A DNA stretch of 64,000 bases from Eucalyptus grandis (Eukaryota; Streptophyta; Magnoliopsida; Myrtales; Myrtaceae): assembly GCF_016545825.1 (NCBI RefSeq), contig NC_052613.1, forward strand, positions 47,598,112-47,662,111, given 5' to 3'. Positions 11,526-24,300 of the stretch are shown in pieces. Position numbers and translations under genes: made by a program. The stretch's first letter is position 1. Each line of letters starts with the position of its first letter. A model generated the notes under the pieces. It was not told the origin of the DNA. It made no database searches and worked only from the letters and a program-made list of their open reading frames with translations.

Positions 11526-12153
11526 TCACTTGGACTCATTTTGCATAGAATCTTGAAATTTGACATTCATTGATTCCTCCACAGATTGACTCTTCTTGTT
11601 GTAAACTTTGTAGGCTTTGCTTGATATAGAATATCCAAGGAAGATGCCTTCATCTGATCTTTCTTCAAATTTACCAACTCGATCTTTTGTATTTTTCAGT
11701 ATAAAGCATTTGCAACCGAACACATGAAAGTATGAAACAATAGGCTTCTTACCTTTGAATAACTCATAAGGGTTTTCTCTAGAATATGTCTTAAAAAGAC
11801 TCTACGATAATATAGCACGCTGTTGAAACGACTTCAGCCCAAAATCGTGAAGAAATCTTATTTTCAATTAAAAGAGTTTTAGCCATTTCTTGAAGAGATC
11901 TATTCTTTCTTTCCACAACTCCATTTTGCTGAGGAGTATATGGAGAGGAGAACACATGCTTAAAGCCAGATTTATCACAAAATTTTGTAAAATCTTGATT
12001 TTCAAATTCACTTCCATGATCTGTTCTTATACTTGAGATAACATATCCTTTTTCATTTTGAACATTTTTAGCAAACTTTTCAAAATACGAGAAGGTTTTC
12101 GGACTTACTTGCAAGGAAATATACCCAAGTAAATCGGGAATAATCGTCCACAA
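11526..12153 (-). pseudogene. Copia integrase core and C-terminal part, broken
   Basis: The core retains the second catalytic Asp (run IRTDHGSEF) and the catalytic Glu (NGVVERKN) separated by exactly 35 residues, the DD35E arrangement of LTR-element integrases. The first catalytic Asp region lies in the frameshifted stretch before 12153. The C-terminal piece 11723-11526 holds FGCKCFILK and EGIFLGYSISSKAYKVYN, typical of Copia integrase. A frameshift separates the two pieces. The integrase inserted element cDNA with a 5 bp stagger, which matches the CAACA duplication. Confidence 0.92.
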
Positions 12154-12220
12154 TTACTAGGCAATATTTCTTACCTCCAATGCTCGGGTTACGGTTGGTC
12201 CGAAGAGATCCATATGCGCG

Positions 12221-12808
12221 CTACGATACATGATTAGTAGAGACATGATTTATTGGCTTAAATGAATTTCTTACCCTTTCCCGATATACATGGAGTGCAT
12301 AGATCGACTTTTGGTATGATAAATTGGGTAGACCACGAACAAGCTGCTTTGTTGAGATTTTGGCTAATTGCTTCATATTGATGTGACCAAGCTTTCTGTG
12401 CCATAAGCTTGCTTCGTCTTGAATTGAGATTAAGCATTGCGATTCATCCGGTTTCACATCCAAGAGATAGATATTTCCATGCCTTCGACCCATGAAAGAC
12501 TGAGTAGAGTCTTTATTGGTTCCAGAACATATTCCTTCTTGAAAGATCTTAAAACCAGTATCACACAGTTGGATGATGCTGAGAAGATTGTAATTGAGTC
12601 CTTCCACTAGGGAAACATTACTTATTATGAGATTTCCAATGTTCACAGTTCCAAATCCCACAATTCTTCCTTTGCTGTTTCCGCCAAATGAGACTTTTCC
12701 ACCATTTACTTGAATGATCTTTATAAAGCAATTTGAGTCTCCTGTCATATGTCTTGAGCATCCACTGTCCAGATACCACTTTACCTTTTTCTTGATGGAG
12801 ACCTGCAT
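12221..12808 (-). pseudogene. Copia protease and GAG-pre-integrase region
   Basis: The aspartic protease motif DSGCSRHMTG lies near residue 13 of the frame. It is followed by the GAG-pre-integrase module with LWHRKLGHINMKQL. The downstream CxxC of the integrase zinc finger is not intact here: the expected cysteines are replaced around the run KSIYALHVY. The protease would cleave the Gag-Pol polyprotein inside virus-like particles. Confidence 0.9.
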
Positions 12809-13306
12809 TTAAAAGAGAGTCTCAAGCTTTCTTTGGTGCCCATATTTTCTTGGGTCCATTGGTGTTAGTAAGATAAACATTATTAGCCCATGTTTTCTTA
12901 ACAGGTTTCCAAACCATAGGACACTCTTTTTCAAAGTGATCCTGGGTTTGCACTTTGAACACCCGAGGGCATTTCGACCTACGAGACTTTACAAAAACCT
13001 TCTTGAAATGATTTTTGTAAGCCTCTCTCGAGGTCTTTGCTTAATTCTTTCTTTTTACTTTAGGAAAATTAATCAAGGGAATTGTTTCGCTGTCATACCT
13101 AGACCGGACTTATTGAAGTAAGGTCTTTGAGCTGAAAGAATTTTTTTCAAGTTTCTCGGACCCTATTGAAAATTTCTTTGAGATATTTGATGAGTCAGTT
13201 TTTAAAAGCGCATTTTCTTTCAAAAGACTATCTTCATTTTCTTTAAGAGTGGAAACATTCATGTCTAAACATTTAACTATTTCTTTTAAAATGTTTTCCT
13301 GTTTTT

Positions 13307-14521
13307 TTAGAGCAGAGTTTTCCTTTTTAAGTTCGGAAATCCTTTTGAGAGAAGTCTTAAGACTAAGACACAGCTCATCAATATACTTAGAAACCTTGAC
13401 AGAATCTTAAAATTACTTACCTCAAATTCACTTTGTCTCGAGTCGATCCGAGTTTGAGTCGAGTCCATTGCGCCATCAAACATAAGTTGGTATTCATCAT
13501 CACTTTCTTCACACTCTGTATCACTCCAAGTTTCGGCTTTGAGAGCCTTTCGAGACTTTTCAGCTTTACCTTTCTTCTTCTTCAGAAGAGGATAGTTGGG
13601 TCTGATGTGTCCCTTTTTTCTTACATTCAAAGCAAACTACATCTTTGTTTGATTCATCATCATTAGCAGACTTGGTCTCATTGTCTTTGAAAACTTTGTT
13701 TCTTTGAGTTGAACCTTTTTCCTTTTCTATTCGGTTTTCTGAATCTTCTTATCATGAGAGCAAGCTCCTCATCGTCCATATCATCTTCGAAATCGTAACA
13801 TCGAATCATCAATTGATTTTAATGCAATGGATTTTTTTACCTTTTGGATCTTCATCTTTATTAATTTGTTCCACTTCATAAGACTGAAGAGTTCTAACCA
13901 GCTCGTCGACAGATAGTGGCATGATTCTTTGCGTCTCTCTTATTGAAGTCTTTATGTGATTCCAATCCTTGGAGAGTCCACACAGTAGCTTGTTTACCTT
14001 TATGGGATCAGAAATTGGTTGTCTTTGATTTTCAAGACCATTTACAATCTCTGTAAAATGGCTAAATATGTCAGTTATAGATTCTCCAGGTTTCATTTTG
14101 AAGGCTTCATATTGACCGAGAAGGATGTTGATTCGGTCTCTTTCACTCGATCGGTTCCTTTATAGGTGATATGTAACCTATCCCAGACTTCTTTTGCTGT
14201 AACACAAGAAGATATTTTGTTATATTCAGTAGGTGACAAGGCACAATATAAAGAATAAATAGCCTTCGCATCAAGAGTTTGTCTATTGATTATCTCTTCC
14301 TGAGTCATTCCACTGGTCTCAATGGTTTATTTCCCTCTTTCTGAGACAGATGCAACTTTAGGAGTGATTCATTTTTCTACAATGTCCCATTCCAAAGGAT
14401 CCTTTGATCGAAGAAATGCTTTCATTTTGTTTTTCCAGATGTTGTAGTCCTTTCCATCAAAGCAAGGAGGTCTGGTATTGCTTTGACCTTCCATCATCCC
14501 TGAAGCTAGTATACTAGCCAT
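13307..14521 (-). pseudogene. Copia gag, broken
   Basis: The likely start is ATG at 14521 (MASILASGMMEGQ), just inside the primer site. The capsid-like region includes FDGKDYNIWK, then AKEVWDRLHITYKGTDRVKE (14308-14093) and KPGESITDIFSHFTEIVNGL (14096-13809) in different frames. An early TGA follows about 55 codons. The single CCHC zinc knuckle near 13640-13600 is frameshifted, and its last cysteine reads as tyrosine (HIRPNY). Gag would coat element RNA. Confidence 0.88.
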
Positions 14522-14569
14522 GGATCTTTTACTCTGAAGTAAAACACTTCAAATAAAGTGAGTACACGG

Positions 14570-14581
14570 GCTCTGATACCA
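14570..14581 (-). other. Primer-binding site, tRNA-iMet
   Basis: On the minus strand TGGTATCAGAGC starts 2 bases after the 5' LTR end. This matches the 3' end of plant initiator methionine tRNA, the usual primer of Copia elements. Confidence 0.93.
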
Positions 14582-14583
14582 AT

Positions 14584-15516
14584 TGATATGGCTAGTAAAA
14601 GTACCTAGAGGGGGTGAATAGGTGTAAAGAGTAATTTCTCACGATAATCGCACAATACTAGACAGTTAATAGAATTGAGACAATTGTTTCTCGTCAAACA
14701 ACAATCAAAATAAGATTGAGAGTAGGGAAGAGAAAATTGAACGCAAGGTTTATAGTGGTTCGGCTTATTTCAAGCCTACGTCCACTCTTCTGCACTGACA
14801 GCCCACTGGCTGGATTCCACTATGAACAAAGAGATGTTACAGCACTATTCTCCCTTGATTTCACGGTGTAGAAGATCTACCACACTCCCTCAAGGTATTA
14901 CTAAGTATAGACTCTCTTTTGTGAATACAGTTTTGCTCAATATGAATCGACTAATAATTAAGGAGTTTCAGACTCTGGAATTTCTCTATCGTGCATCTTC
15001 TTGAACAGTTAGAACATCTTCCTTTTATACTCCTTTATGCTATCATACCCGTTGGCACTTACCAAAGGAATTTTTCCAAGCTTCCCGTTGGACAGAATCA
15101 ATTAAGAAGAACATTCGAGCTATTAAAGGAACATGTCGATAGCCCATCAATCATGTTCGCCCATACAATCAGGATCTTGGTTTCCAAGAATAGAACATTC
15201 CAAGAGTATTTCGTCAATCATCGGATCTTCAAACGATCTTGATTTCGAATAAAAGAATCCGTTATATCATACCCAGCCAAGAGATCTTCTCCAATGGATA
15301 AGACCAAATCCTTAACCAAACACTTTAACTCTGGATCGTCTTTGTTGCTAGATTAGAAACTATCAATGAGAATAGTCTTGAGTCTTGAGTCTTGAGTGCT
15401 GAGTCTGGGGATCTGAAGGTCTTCAGACTCTAAATAGAAGGGTCTGCAATGTTCCAGACTAGACTGATAGAAACGTTTTGTCAGTTTCAAAATATTCTGG
15501 AAAGATTTTTCCAACA
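14584..15516 (-). repeat. 5' LTR of the Copia element
   Basis: 933 bp, same termini as the 3' LTR (TGTTGGAAAAATC in element sense, ending CCATATCA). The TATA box TATAAAAGG is at 15021-15029 on the minus strand. Differences from the 3' LTR are substitutions and small indels along the whole length. Confidence 0.95.
15021..15029 (-). promoter_or_regulatory. TATA box of the Copia 5' LTR
   Basis: TATAAAAGG on the minus strand, at the same relative position as in the 3' LTR (6295-6303). The solo LTR at 52328-53739 has TATATAAGG there. Conservation in all three copies supports a real U3 promoter. Confidence 0.7.
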
Positions 15517-15521
15517 CAACA
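15517..15521. repeat. Target-site duplication CAACA, right
   Basis: Matches 5853-5857. Sequence beyond it (ATCATTAGTATGG) continues the copy-B alignment without a gap. Confidence 0.95.
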
Positions 15522-16226
15522 ATCATTAGTATGGCCAATTGAAGTCACAGGAACAAGAAAAATCTAACATGAGAGTGGATACAAGAGAAACCGATTCCAC
15601 ACGAGGTCCACAACATAAGACTTCACATCGGTAGCAATTGATTTAGTCATCTAGTCATCAAGAGAAACGACGACAATGACTACCGCTTCATTCATTCATT
15701 TTGCCTCACACAACACACATTTCTTTCGCAAACGTTGTCGACAAGAGACGAAGAACATATCAATTGTCAACCAAACAAAATGTGCAGGACAACCTTACTG
15801 AGATCAAAATGGAGAAGTCACAGATACGACCTTTTTTAATTTCAAAACATTTACTCGGATTGCTTAAGGCAGTGCTCAAGATTGGCAAAAGGATTTAACC
15901 TGAGAACCCCTATAGAATGGCTGAACAGGAGACCGAGAGCGTCGATCGTGGTCAAATGCTAAAGATCACCTTTGCTGTCCTCCCCTCGAGCAGAAATATA
16001 CCCTTGGGAAATCAATCGCTGGATGAGACGAAGTATGAATTTTTCCTCATTTTTTCTCGCCACTCTTCGGAATGAAGAGATGCGCCCAAAGCTTTATGCG
16101 ATTTTTTTCATGTCCCTCTCCAAATCAAATCGAGTATGGAAACACGATATCCGAAAATTAAAAATGCAAAAATATGGGAAACAAGGTCCCACGTACCTTC
16201 AGTGAAGAAAATTAGGGCTCGATCGG
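15522..16226. other. 3' flank of the CNL gene, copy A
   Basis: No gene seen. Counterpart of 57858-58535. Likely includes the 3' untranslated region of the CNL gene, which ends at 16227 on the minus strand. Confidence 0.55.
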
Positions 16227-19200
16227 CTATCCAAATTGTATGCTCGGGATATGAGCGATCTTGTCCCAGTCCTCGCCTGCTTGTCTTTTGCAACTCTCCT
16301 CCAATTCTCCGCAATCTTCGATGATTAGGTGAGTAAGGGATGTGAGCCTTCGCATTGCTTCAGGGAATGATGTCAACGAGGAGCATTTATAGATGAAGAG
16401 ATATTGAAGTGATTGAAGGGCCTCGATTTGCTCTGGTATATCCTTCAAATTGCGGCATCTCCAAATTTGGAGACGCTCGAGATTGCGAGCCTGTAGAAGC
16501 CATTGTGGGAGAGATGTTAGTTTGGGAAGGCGAGAGATTGACAAGGAGCGGAGACTCTGAAGGCCTCCATGGAAATCCAAGATGTTGCCGCTTTCATCTT
16601 TGGATATATCCAGCTCCTCACATCCCCGGATAGAGAGACCCACTAGGCTCGATAGATGTTGCATACCTTGCAAGAGGGAAGTCAATTGAGGAAAACCATC
16701 TATGCTAAGAGATTCAAGGGAAGGGAGACTTTGGAAACCCTCCTTAGGCAAACATCTTAAAAACTTTATATCCGAGATATGCAGTGTCTTCAACTTATTA
16801 AGGCCAAGCATCATCCGATTTATTAACAACGCTCCATTGGCCTCAAGCATAAACTCCTCGAGATGAGGAGTCACTGGCATGGCTTTTAATTCTTGACAAC
16901 GAATGATCTTTAATACTGATAGACTAGGAAATGATGCTATTGAAGGGCATGATTGGTCCGACTCGATACATTCCAATTTAGGCAAATTCTTAATATGTAA
17001 GGACTTGAGGTGAGGTAGTTGGTCCGGTGGGGAGACGTTCACATCTTTCGCAATAACCGAAAATACGTCAACTAAACGTGGCAAGAAAGATACAAGGCTA
17101 TCCATCATCCACTTGGGAAAGCCCTCACCTTTATAATCCCAGATCTTCAAGATTTGTAGATTTGAGGGTGGCTTCAGTCTATCAAAGAGCACTTCATCTA
17201 TTACTACATCATCAGTATTGAAATAGCCCCACCTAAGTACCAAAAATTCCAGAGAATGCTTCCCCATCAATATCTCATCCTCGCATTTGACTTCCGCATT
17301 TGTTACGTATCCCAAATTTTCAATTGAAAGTTGTCCCTGGATATTATTAAGCCCCTTTAGCTCCCCAAGTCCGCAATAATTCTTAGCACGAGCTTTATCT
17401 TTGGGTAAAATGAAGTTCGTTAGCCTATGCAAAGAATTGATTTCCCCTATTCCACGTGGCAAATAACTAAGTTTAAAACAATGACGTATGTCTAGATTCC
17501 GAAGGCTAACTAACTTCTTTAGATCACTTGGCAACTCTTCAAGGGCATCACAATTTCTAAGATTAAGTGTTTGCAAGCTCTGCAATTTCGTAATGGAGTT
17601 AGGAAGCCTTATGAGTGTTTGGTTGTAAGAGAGATTGAGATATGTGAGATACTTCAACTTATAAATGGACTGTGGCACCTTCTTGACCTTCATGCCATGT
17701 AGATCCAAGATGCGCAACCTCTTGAAATTTAGAATAAATTGGCCTAGATCCGCTTCACTTGTTGGTTCTCTTTGTCCTCTTTCTTCCCAATATCTAGTAG
17801 TAGATAGAAATGTTCTCAGTGCACTTTCTTTCAAGCATGTGATTGGAAGTCCACCCATCAAATTGAAATTCGAACCATATGATATATGATGAGTTCTTTC
17901 ATTTATGATATTTGTGTCATCCTTGCCACCCGACACCTATTCCCTGCAACATTGCGGCTAGATCATGCATCAAATCATGCATCTTGCAAGTTTCCTCCTT
18001 CGTGTATGGGTTTATTTTAAAATCTTGGAAGAAGTTACTCCAAAGTAGATCCATGAAATATTCATGAGCAATGTCTTCTAAATGCTTACTTGAATTTGAT
18101 GGCTGGATAAATCCTTCTGCCATCCAAAGACTGACTAAAGTATGCTTCTCTATTACAAAATCTTTGGGAAACAATGAACAAAAGGCAAAACATCGTTTCA
18201 AATGTGAAGGAAGACGGTCATAACTTAGCTTAAGAACAGATATTATGTGCTCTTCCGTTTGAGACATTTTTGGGAGCTCATGATCTTTGAAACGTAACCA
18301 CTCATCTTTAGTTTGCTTAAGGAATAGTAACCTCCCACTAGTTCGAATAACCAATGGAACCCCAAAACAATTTCTAACTATCTCTTTACCAATAGCTAGC
18401 ATGTCAGGATCTTGTATGCTCCCTTCTCGACCAGCCATTCGCATTAACAAATCAAGAGAATCACTTTCAGACAAGCCCTCAAGAAGAACAGGCGGAGCAG
18501 GGGAGGTGATCTTTGCAACCAAAGGAAGGCGTGTAGTTATAAGGATCTTGCTTCCTCTAGCACCTCCCATCAATAATGATTTCAAGTTTGGCCATGTTTC
18601 TGATTTTGCATCCCACAAATCATCCAAAACTAAGAGATATCTCCTTCCATCAATTATTTTCCTCAATTCACTTTGCAACCCATCCATCTGACTGTAGTTT
18701 GGTTCTTTCTTCTCCACACAAACTATGATATTTTTCACTATTTTTTTCATGTCAAGGTCATTAGAGACACAAACCCACATTTTCAAGTCAAAATGTCTAC
18801 TGATCATCTCATCATTATATACAAATTTAGCAAGAGCTGTTTTTCCAAGCCCACCAATACCAAGTATTTGAAGGATAAAAATATTCTCTTTCACATCCAA
18901 ATTCAGTAAGAATTTCATAACATTCTTTTTCTCATTATCTCTTCCAATAATGTCTTCCTCACGCATAAACGAATGCGTCTCCTCACGCTTCCTCCACCCT
19001 CTAGGTCCCTTGTCTAACTGGAAATCCTTTTCATCTTTAATAACTACCAATCTCTCCCTCACTTCTGTTATTCTTCTACTCATCTTCAGTTCAAAAGCAA
19101 GCTGGTTTAAACTTGAAGAAAGTGTCCTTACCACCTTGATCATTTGATTTTTGCCCTTCAGTTCTCGTCGCATAGCTTCTATATTAAATTCTTCAAGCAC

Positions 19201-19430
19201 GTCCTGCAAATCATAGAAAACCTCTTTTAGTTTCTCCACCCAATCTTTGATTTGGGAACTCTGGTGTTGTTGCTCTTCTGCATCGTCCAGCAGAGCCTGA
19301 AGCATGGTGACGGTGCTCTCGAGCACCTGAAGTTCACGCTTGATGCCCCTAAATTTCCAACCTTTCCCAGTGCTTGAGTAATCAGATTGGCAAGGACGCT
19401 TCCACCAATGCTGATGACAGCTTCTGCCAT
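16227..19430 (-). pseudogene. CC-NBS-LRR disease-resistance gene, copy A, frameshifted
   Basis: RGA-type nucleotide-binding immune receptor, normally cytoplasmic, that senses pathogen effectors. Three frames cover it. 19430-19227 gives the start (MAEAVISIGGSVLANLI). 19326-17917 (469 aa) holds the coiled-coil segment (DVLEEFNIEAMRR, residues 42-54) and NB-ARC: P-loop GIGGLGKTAL (156-165), kinase-2 LLVLDDLW (231-238), RNBS-B GSKILITTR (258-266), GVPL (322-325), RNBS-D CFAFCSLFP (379-387) and MHD (449-451). 17936-16227 (569 aa) is leucine-rich repeats to the end. Against copy B, a 1-base deletion near 19348 breaks the coiled coil, and two nearby 1-base deletions around 17925-17965 separate NB-ARC from LRR. 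The gene appears intronless. It would be near full length if these were sequencing errors; as read it is a pseudogene. Confidence 0.93.
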
Positions 19431-21331
19431 ATTTGTTCTCTCTATCTCTCTTTCTCTATGGGGTTGAGAAGATTTTAATCCTGTCGTTCCAAGGCTAGAG
19501 TCTTCTTAGATGATGTATAAAAAGTCTGTCCTTGAGATTAAATAAGTGTACAATTATAGTAGATAATAGAAAATATTTGACCGACAAACAGTAATTCCAA
19601 AGCATCCTATGTCATATAAAATTCCATCCCATCTAATAAGTAAGGCAAGTTCCTATTCATACATTCTTCTAGAAACATTATGTTAGATTATATTAGATTG
19701 ATTAAGTCTTTTCCTACTATACTGTTAAGTAATATGTCTGATTAACATTAAGGAAATTGGGAGGTAATTGAGTGATGATGTGGTTCAACCGTTAAGCTCC
19801 ATTCTGCTGGACTTTCTTCTTAGTTTGGTTTTAATATATGATGCGTAATAAATTAAAAACGAAACAATGTAATTACAATGATCGGAGGCTTTTTAAAAAA
19901 TAAAATTAATTTTGTGCTTTCTTATGTAAAATTCAAAATGTTATTTAAATATAATAAGTCATTATTCAAATTACATATTAATGTTTACGTGTTGTGAAAA
20001 TTTAATATGTTTAAAGACAAAATAATGTAAAATGTAGACTGAGACAACATTAGAAGAAACAAAAATAAAATGTAAAAATCTATCAAGACAAGCCATGAGC
20101 TAAGTTGGTGATGCTCTTACGATCCGCTAGAGGTGGTGGACCATGTCATTGTCCTTTGTACTTGTCATCTTTTCTTTTTTCCTTACTTTTTCTCTTTTGG
20201 GCGAACAGAAAGTGTAAGGTAACATGATGTTGAAGCAAAGCCACAATTTTTCACTTCATTGGCCGACAAAATGAGAATCAGAATCCACTTACAGGGGCTA
20301 CACTACATCCACCACAATCTGCTCAAGCCCGGAAACCATCTCATTGCAGCTTAGAAAGTTATTAGAGCTGTCTCGACAAGGGCAGCAGCATAGGGAATGC
20401 CCCGATGGATGCCCACTCTCTAGTGTTCGGTGGACAAGATCAGCTTATGCTCGGTGATAAAATGTTGTACTTTGCAAGACCGTACGTGTCAGAGAACAAG
20501 ACAAATGAAGATATTGAGTCTTAAGGTCTAGCGTCCCTGTCAATTTGTGCACAATCTCTTTTGAACTCTTTACCAAGCCCCGTTTCTTATTAGTGTTGAA
20601 CTCAAGTTCTTCTAAATCACATCCAACAAGTAAGATAAATGTGTTCCAATATATGACCTATTCCGCACGAAGAAAAAGTACATAAAATGGCGATAATTTG
20701 AAATCAGGTCCAAATTTATGAGTAATAGCACAAGTGTTAACATGATACTAAATATTTCACGAAACATTTGGCAAGATGCTTGAGATCTTTAATAAGGATA
20801 GCAGGTGTTGCACGTTCTTATTCACTTATAATCACAATTAGTTGTTGTATTTGGTCACTCCCCCTTTCATGTTAGTTGCATGTTCATAATTTCTATAGAT
20901 GCCGAATCAATTATATTTAATTCCATTTCTTTCTAACCTCCCCTTGCTCTGCCAGGATTTTCAAAAGAAATCACGTGACTCTTAATATGTACATAGCGAG
21001 TAATTTTTCATGTGACTAGTAACTTTTTACAAGATATTCGACTTCCAATATATAAATACGTACTCACCTATTTACATTATTAATAATTTTTTACATAAAA
21101 GGTAACCTATCTACATTGATTCTTATTGTCGCATGTATTTTTAAAAAAAAGGACAAGTTTGAAAAAAAAATTGATGCTTTTTGCAATGTAACAGTAAATC
21201 TTAATTTGTAAGACCAAACATTTACATGAAGTTTGTGACCTATTCATGGGACGAGTTAGTTTTGCTTTAAAAAAGTAATTACCACTGGCCCTGTTTAATA
21301 AAAGAAAATATAGAAATTGACAAATAATATT
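19431..21331. other. Upstream flank of CNL, copy A
   Basis: No gene seen. It is 5' of the CNL start and closely matched by 61877-63811, so it would include any promoter. A TA-rich stretch lies at 19860-20030. The pyrimidine-rich GAGA-like run near 19430-19455 sits just before the start codon. No promoter element can be assigned with confidence. Confidence 0.5.
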
Positions 21332-24300
21332 TAAGCCGCCCACGGGTCTAGAAAGTGAAAATTAAAGTTTTTTTTTTTCTCAGCAGCTGTAAATGAAAAT
21401 TTCTCCCAAGGGGGCTAAAGAACAAATGAGCCCGGCTTTTTTCTAATGATGCCCATTTTCCCAGTTCCATCGCATGCTTTCCTTGGAAAACAGTGCACCG
21501 GAGTATTAAGATTAATAGAAGTTGGATCTTGAGAAGACGGAAAATTATCATAGCTGTGGGGGCAACTTAAAATCTAACTTCACATGGTAAAGAAAAATTA
21601 TGTTAATGAATTTCTGCTTTTGTCCGAATAAAAAACTGAAGAAAAGATTATGAAAGTATAAATTGTGAATGAAGTAGTATGGAACCTTTGTGTGCAAAAA
21701 AAAAGAAATTGTAGATTGGTATAGAAGTACGATGTGCGGTGGGATAACAAAAAAGCAAGCTGATGAGGATGCTTTTCGACTTTAGATTTTAATATGCGGA
21801 ATGGTAGAATGGCTCTTAAAGTTGGCTAATATTCTCTTGTGAATTCCATTTAGAATTGCAAATTGGGACATGTTACATCTTCTTATATGCCCATTTTGAA
21901 GAAGGCTAAATATCCTAAATATGTAAATCTTTACACCATATAAGTCATATTTTTAAATCTAAATAAAAGACATCGATAGTTTCCCTAAGCATTCTTTGTT
22001 TCATCAATCTATTCATTTTCAGAAAAGCTCTCTGTTAGTCGTCATAAGAAAGAACGAACCTGGCTAATAGTGGGTTGATCGACGGCCGACCAACAAAGGC
22101 GAGGCCCCAACCAGCCAGATCAAGAGACGAGGACAGCAGACGGTGTCGGCAAGATCAAGAGAGAGATAAGATGAGACAAGACAGCATGGGCAAAGACTAT
22201 AGGAATAGAGAGATCAAGGGCACTGCTGGGGAAAGTCGAGAGACGAAGAGTCTGAGAGAGAGAGGCTAGCTATGGGAGTGAGAACTAAAAGAGAGTAGCA
22301 AGGGTCTTTAAATAGAAAAGATTTAGCATTGTTTTGAACTGCTCCAAACTAGTTCTTCCAAAGGTTGGTTCCCAAGATTTTTACATGAGAGCTAATCGAA
22401 AGTTGTTGAGGTCAGTGAATCTAAAACGTTGCAGCAAGTGGTAGAGCGTGATGTGCGGCAGCGAATGGGGCTGAAGTTTTAGGGCCTACCACTTTGGAGG
22501 ATGGTGAGTTTGATGATGGTGTCGATTTTGCGAAAAAAAACAGTTGAAGGGGGGCATAATGACACTCAATAGCGACGGGTTTGACCAAATACAAACACTG
22601 GCAGAGCTGACGTAATATTGTAACCACCACTACAGATTAAAGACTTAATGGCGCTTCATCAATTTATAATGGCTCTAGTACCATGATAAGAATAAAATGA
22701 AGAGAGAAAATGGGGAACAACTGTATATTTTTACGTATTGATAAACAATACTTGATACTTTATTAGATAACTATTTAAAACAATAAGATAAATATAATGC
22801 CACATATAATTAATCAAGGATATGCATTATTGAAGGAGATATATGTATAATCCTGAAAAATATGCAAAATCAAGTAAATATCCAAATATCATCAACAATT
22901 AGAATGGAGATTTTACATACTATATACTAAGAATCAAATGTTAATTTGTTAAGGGCGGTGCTATATTCACCCCTTAAATAACTTTATCCAACCCCACTTA
23001 TACTAAAAAGACAACATTTTTCTCAATCTTTCAGTTGCAGTTTATATTGATGGCCCCTTTCCTTTTTATTTAGGATAATTACAATAATTAAACATTTCAA
23101 ATGTTTTGTTTTGCTTTTTAGTGAAACCAATCAGCTGCTGAAATTGCATCCCCAAAACAAACCTCGCCTCCAAAATATATGAATTTCCGTCGTCAAGACA
23201 CCCTAGTAAATGTATATCTTTGCACCGTTCTTTGAAATCTAACTTCTAGTCCGCAGGTGTTAGGCGCTTGTTAGTCACACAATTTTCATAATATATGCTT
23301 TGTTGGGTACTTTCGTATATGAAATTATTTATAATTTAATGGATTGCTTATATTGAACACGTGCCCTCACATTTCATGTGTCATTATCCCATAGAGTATC
23401 TAAATAAAAGAAAGAACGATGTATATAAATCAACTATTCAAATTAATAAAATAAAATAAAAACTAAAAAGGTTACATAGTACATATTGAGATGGGACGAA
23501 CACGGTGGATGTGGGTCCCAAGACTATAGGGTTCATGTGTATGAACACGTACTAATATCAGCATCATGGACATACTGCCATGTGATTGATAGAAGATTGA
23601 AGTGTAATAATTGCTAAGAAATTGACATGGTCTAAAATCAACTTAACTCGACCATGGTTAACTATTAACCATCGCTTTAGGTTCCAAGCGACGTCTGTCT
23701 TCTTTCGGCCCCCCTGCATTTTTTGGATAGGGAGGTCATGCGCCTTTAAGGCTCCACAAATTAATAATCAAATATTGACTTATTAATTATCCTTATTAAT
23801 GGCCGATCGCCTCATTGGTTGCGTAAAACTTAAAAAGATGAGTGGGTTAATAACTAAAAGACCTCAAATTTATATATTTATGATAAATATATTTTCAATT
23901 AATTTTTTTTATTATCAAAAATCCCAAATTGATATATTTTGATAAATTTACTATAAACGATGTACTTATAATAAAATTTTCTTTTTCTAGTTTTTGTTAA
24001 ATTTTGTTGTCAATTTGCTGAATAAAATGACATGTGACAGTTAACTAGTATATCAGCTTGAGATTTTATTCTCTATTTGTCATAGTTGTACCATTTTTAC
24101 GATTTTTATGGTATTAATCTAATTTAATTGAGGGTATATTTGTTACAAATATATCGATTTGAATTTTTTTGCGATTGAACAAATTATTTTGGAGTAAATT
24201 TGTCATAAGTGTGTCAATTTAAGGTTTTTTACAGTCATTTTGGATAAATTTGTCGTAAGTGTACTAGTTTGGAGTTTTCATTGTCAAAAAATTAGTTTAG

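Larger units (their letters stand above)
5858..15516 (-). mobile_element. Copia-type LTR retrotransposon, 9.66 kb, SIRE-like layout
   Basis: Two LTRs bound the element (5858-6817 and 14584-15516). It runs on the minus strand. In element order it has 5' LTR, tRNA-iMet primer site, gag, protease, integrase, reverse transcriptase with RNase H, a long extra ORF, polypurine tract and 3' LTR. Integrase before reverse transcriptase identifies Copia. The length, roughly 1 kb LTRs and an extra ORF in the envelope-like position resemble the SIRE/Maximus lineage; the lineage is inferred, the superfamily is not in doubt. gag and pol carry several frameshifts and stops, so the copy is defective. The LTRs differ at many positions, so it is not recent. 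It inserted after the segmental duplication because copy B has the empty site. Confidence 0.96.
1..21331. repeat. Segmental duplication, copy A (split by a Copia element)
   Basis: This block matches 53823-63811 in the same orientation and order: non-coding flank, glutamine synthetase pseudogene (minus), CNL gene (minus), CNL upstream flank. The match can be followed base by base with scattered substitutions and small indels. Copy A differs by a 1.66 kb extra stretch (about 449-2106), by a roughly 165 bp segment near 2725-2885, and by the 9.66 kb retrotransposon at 5858-15516. Similarity stops at about 21331, where copy B is cut off by a new LTR-like element. The left end of copy A is the window edge, so the duplicated unit may extend further. 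Confidence 0.93.

Noticed and set aside
22075..22269. 64-residue basic frame
   Set aside because: Purine-rich sequence with no family resemblance or splice context.
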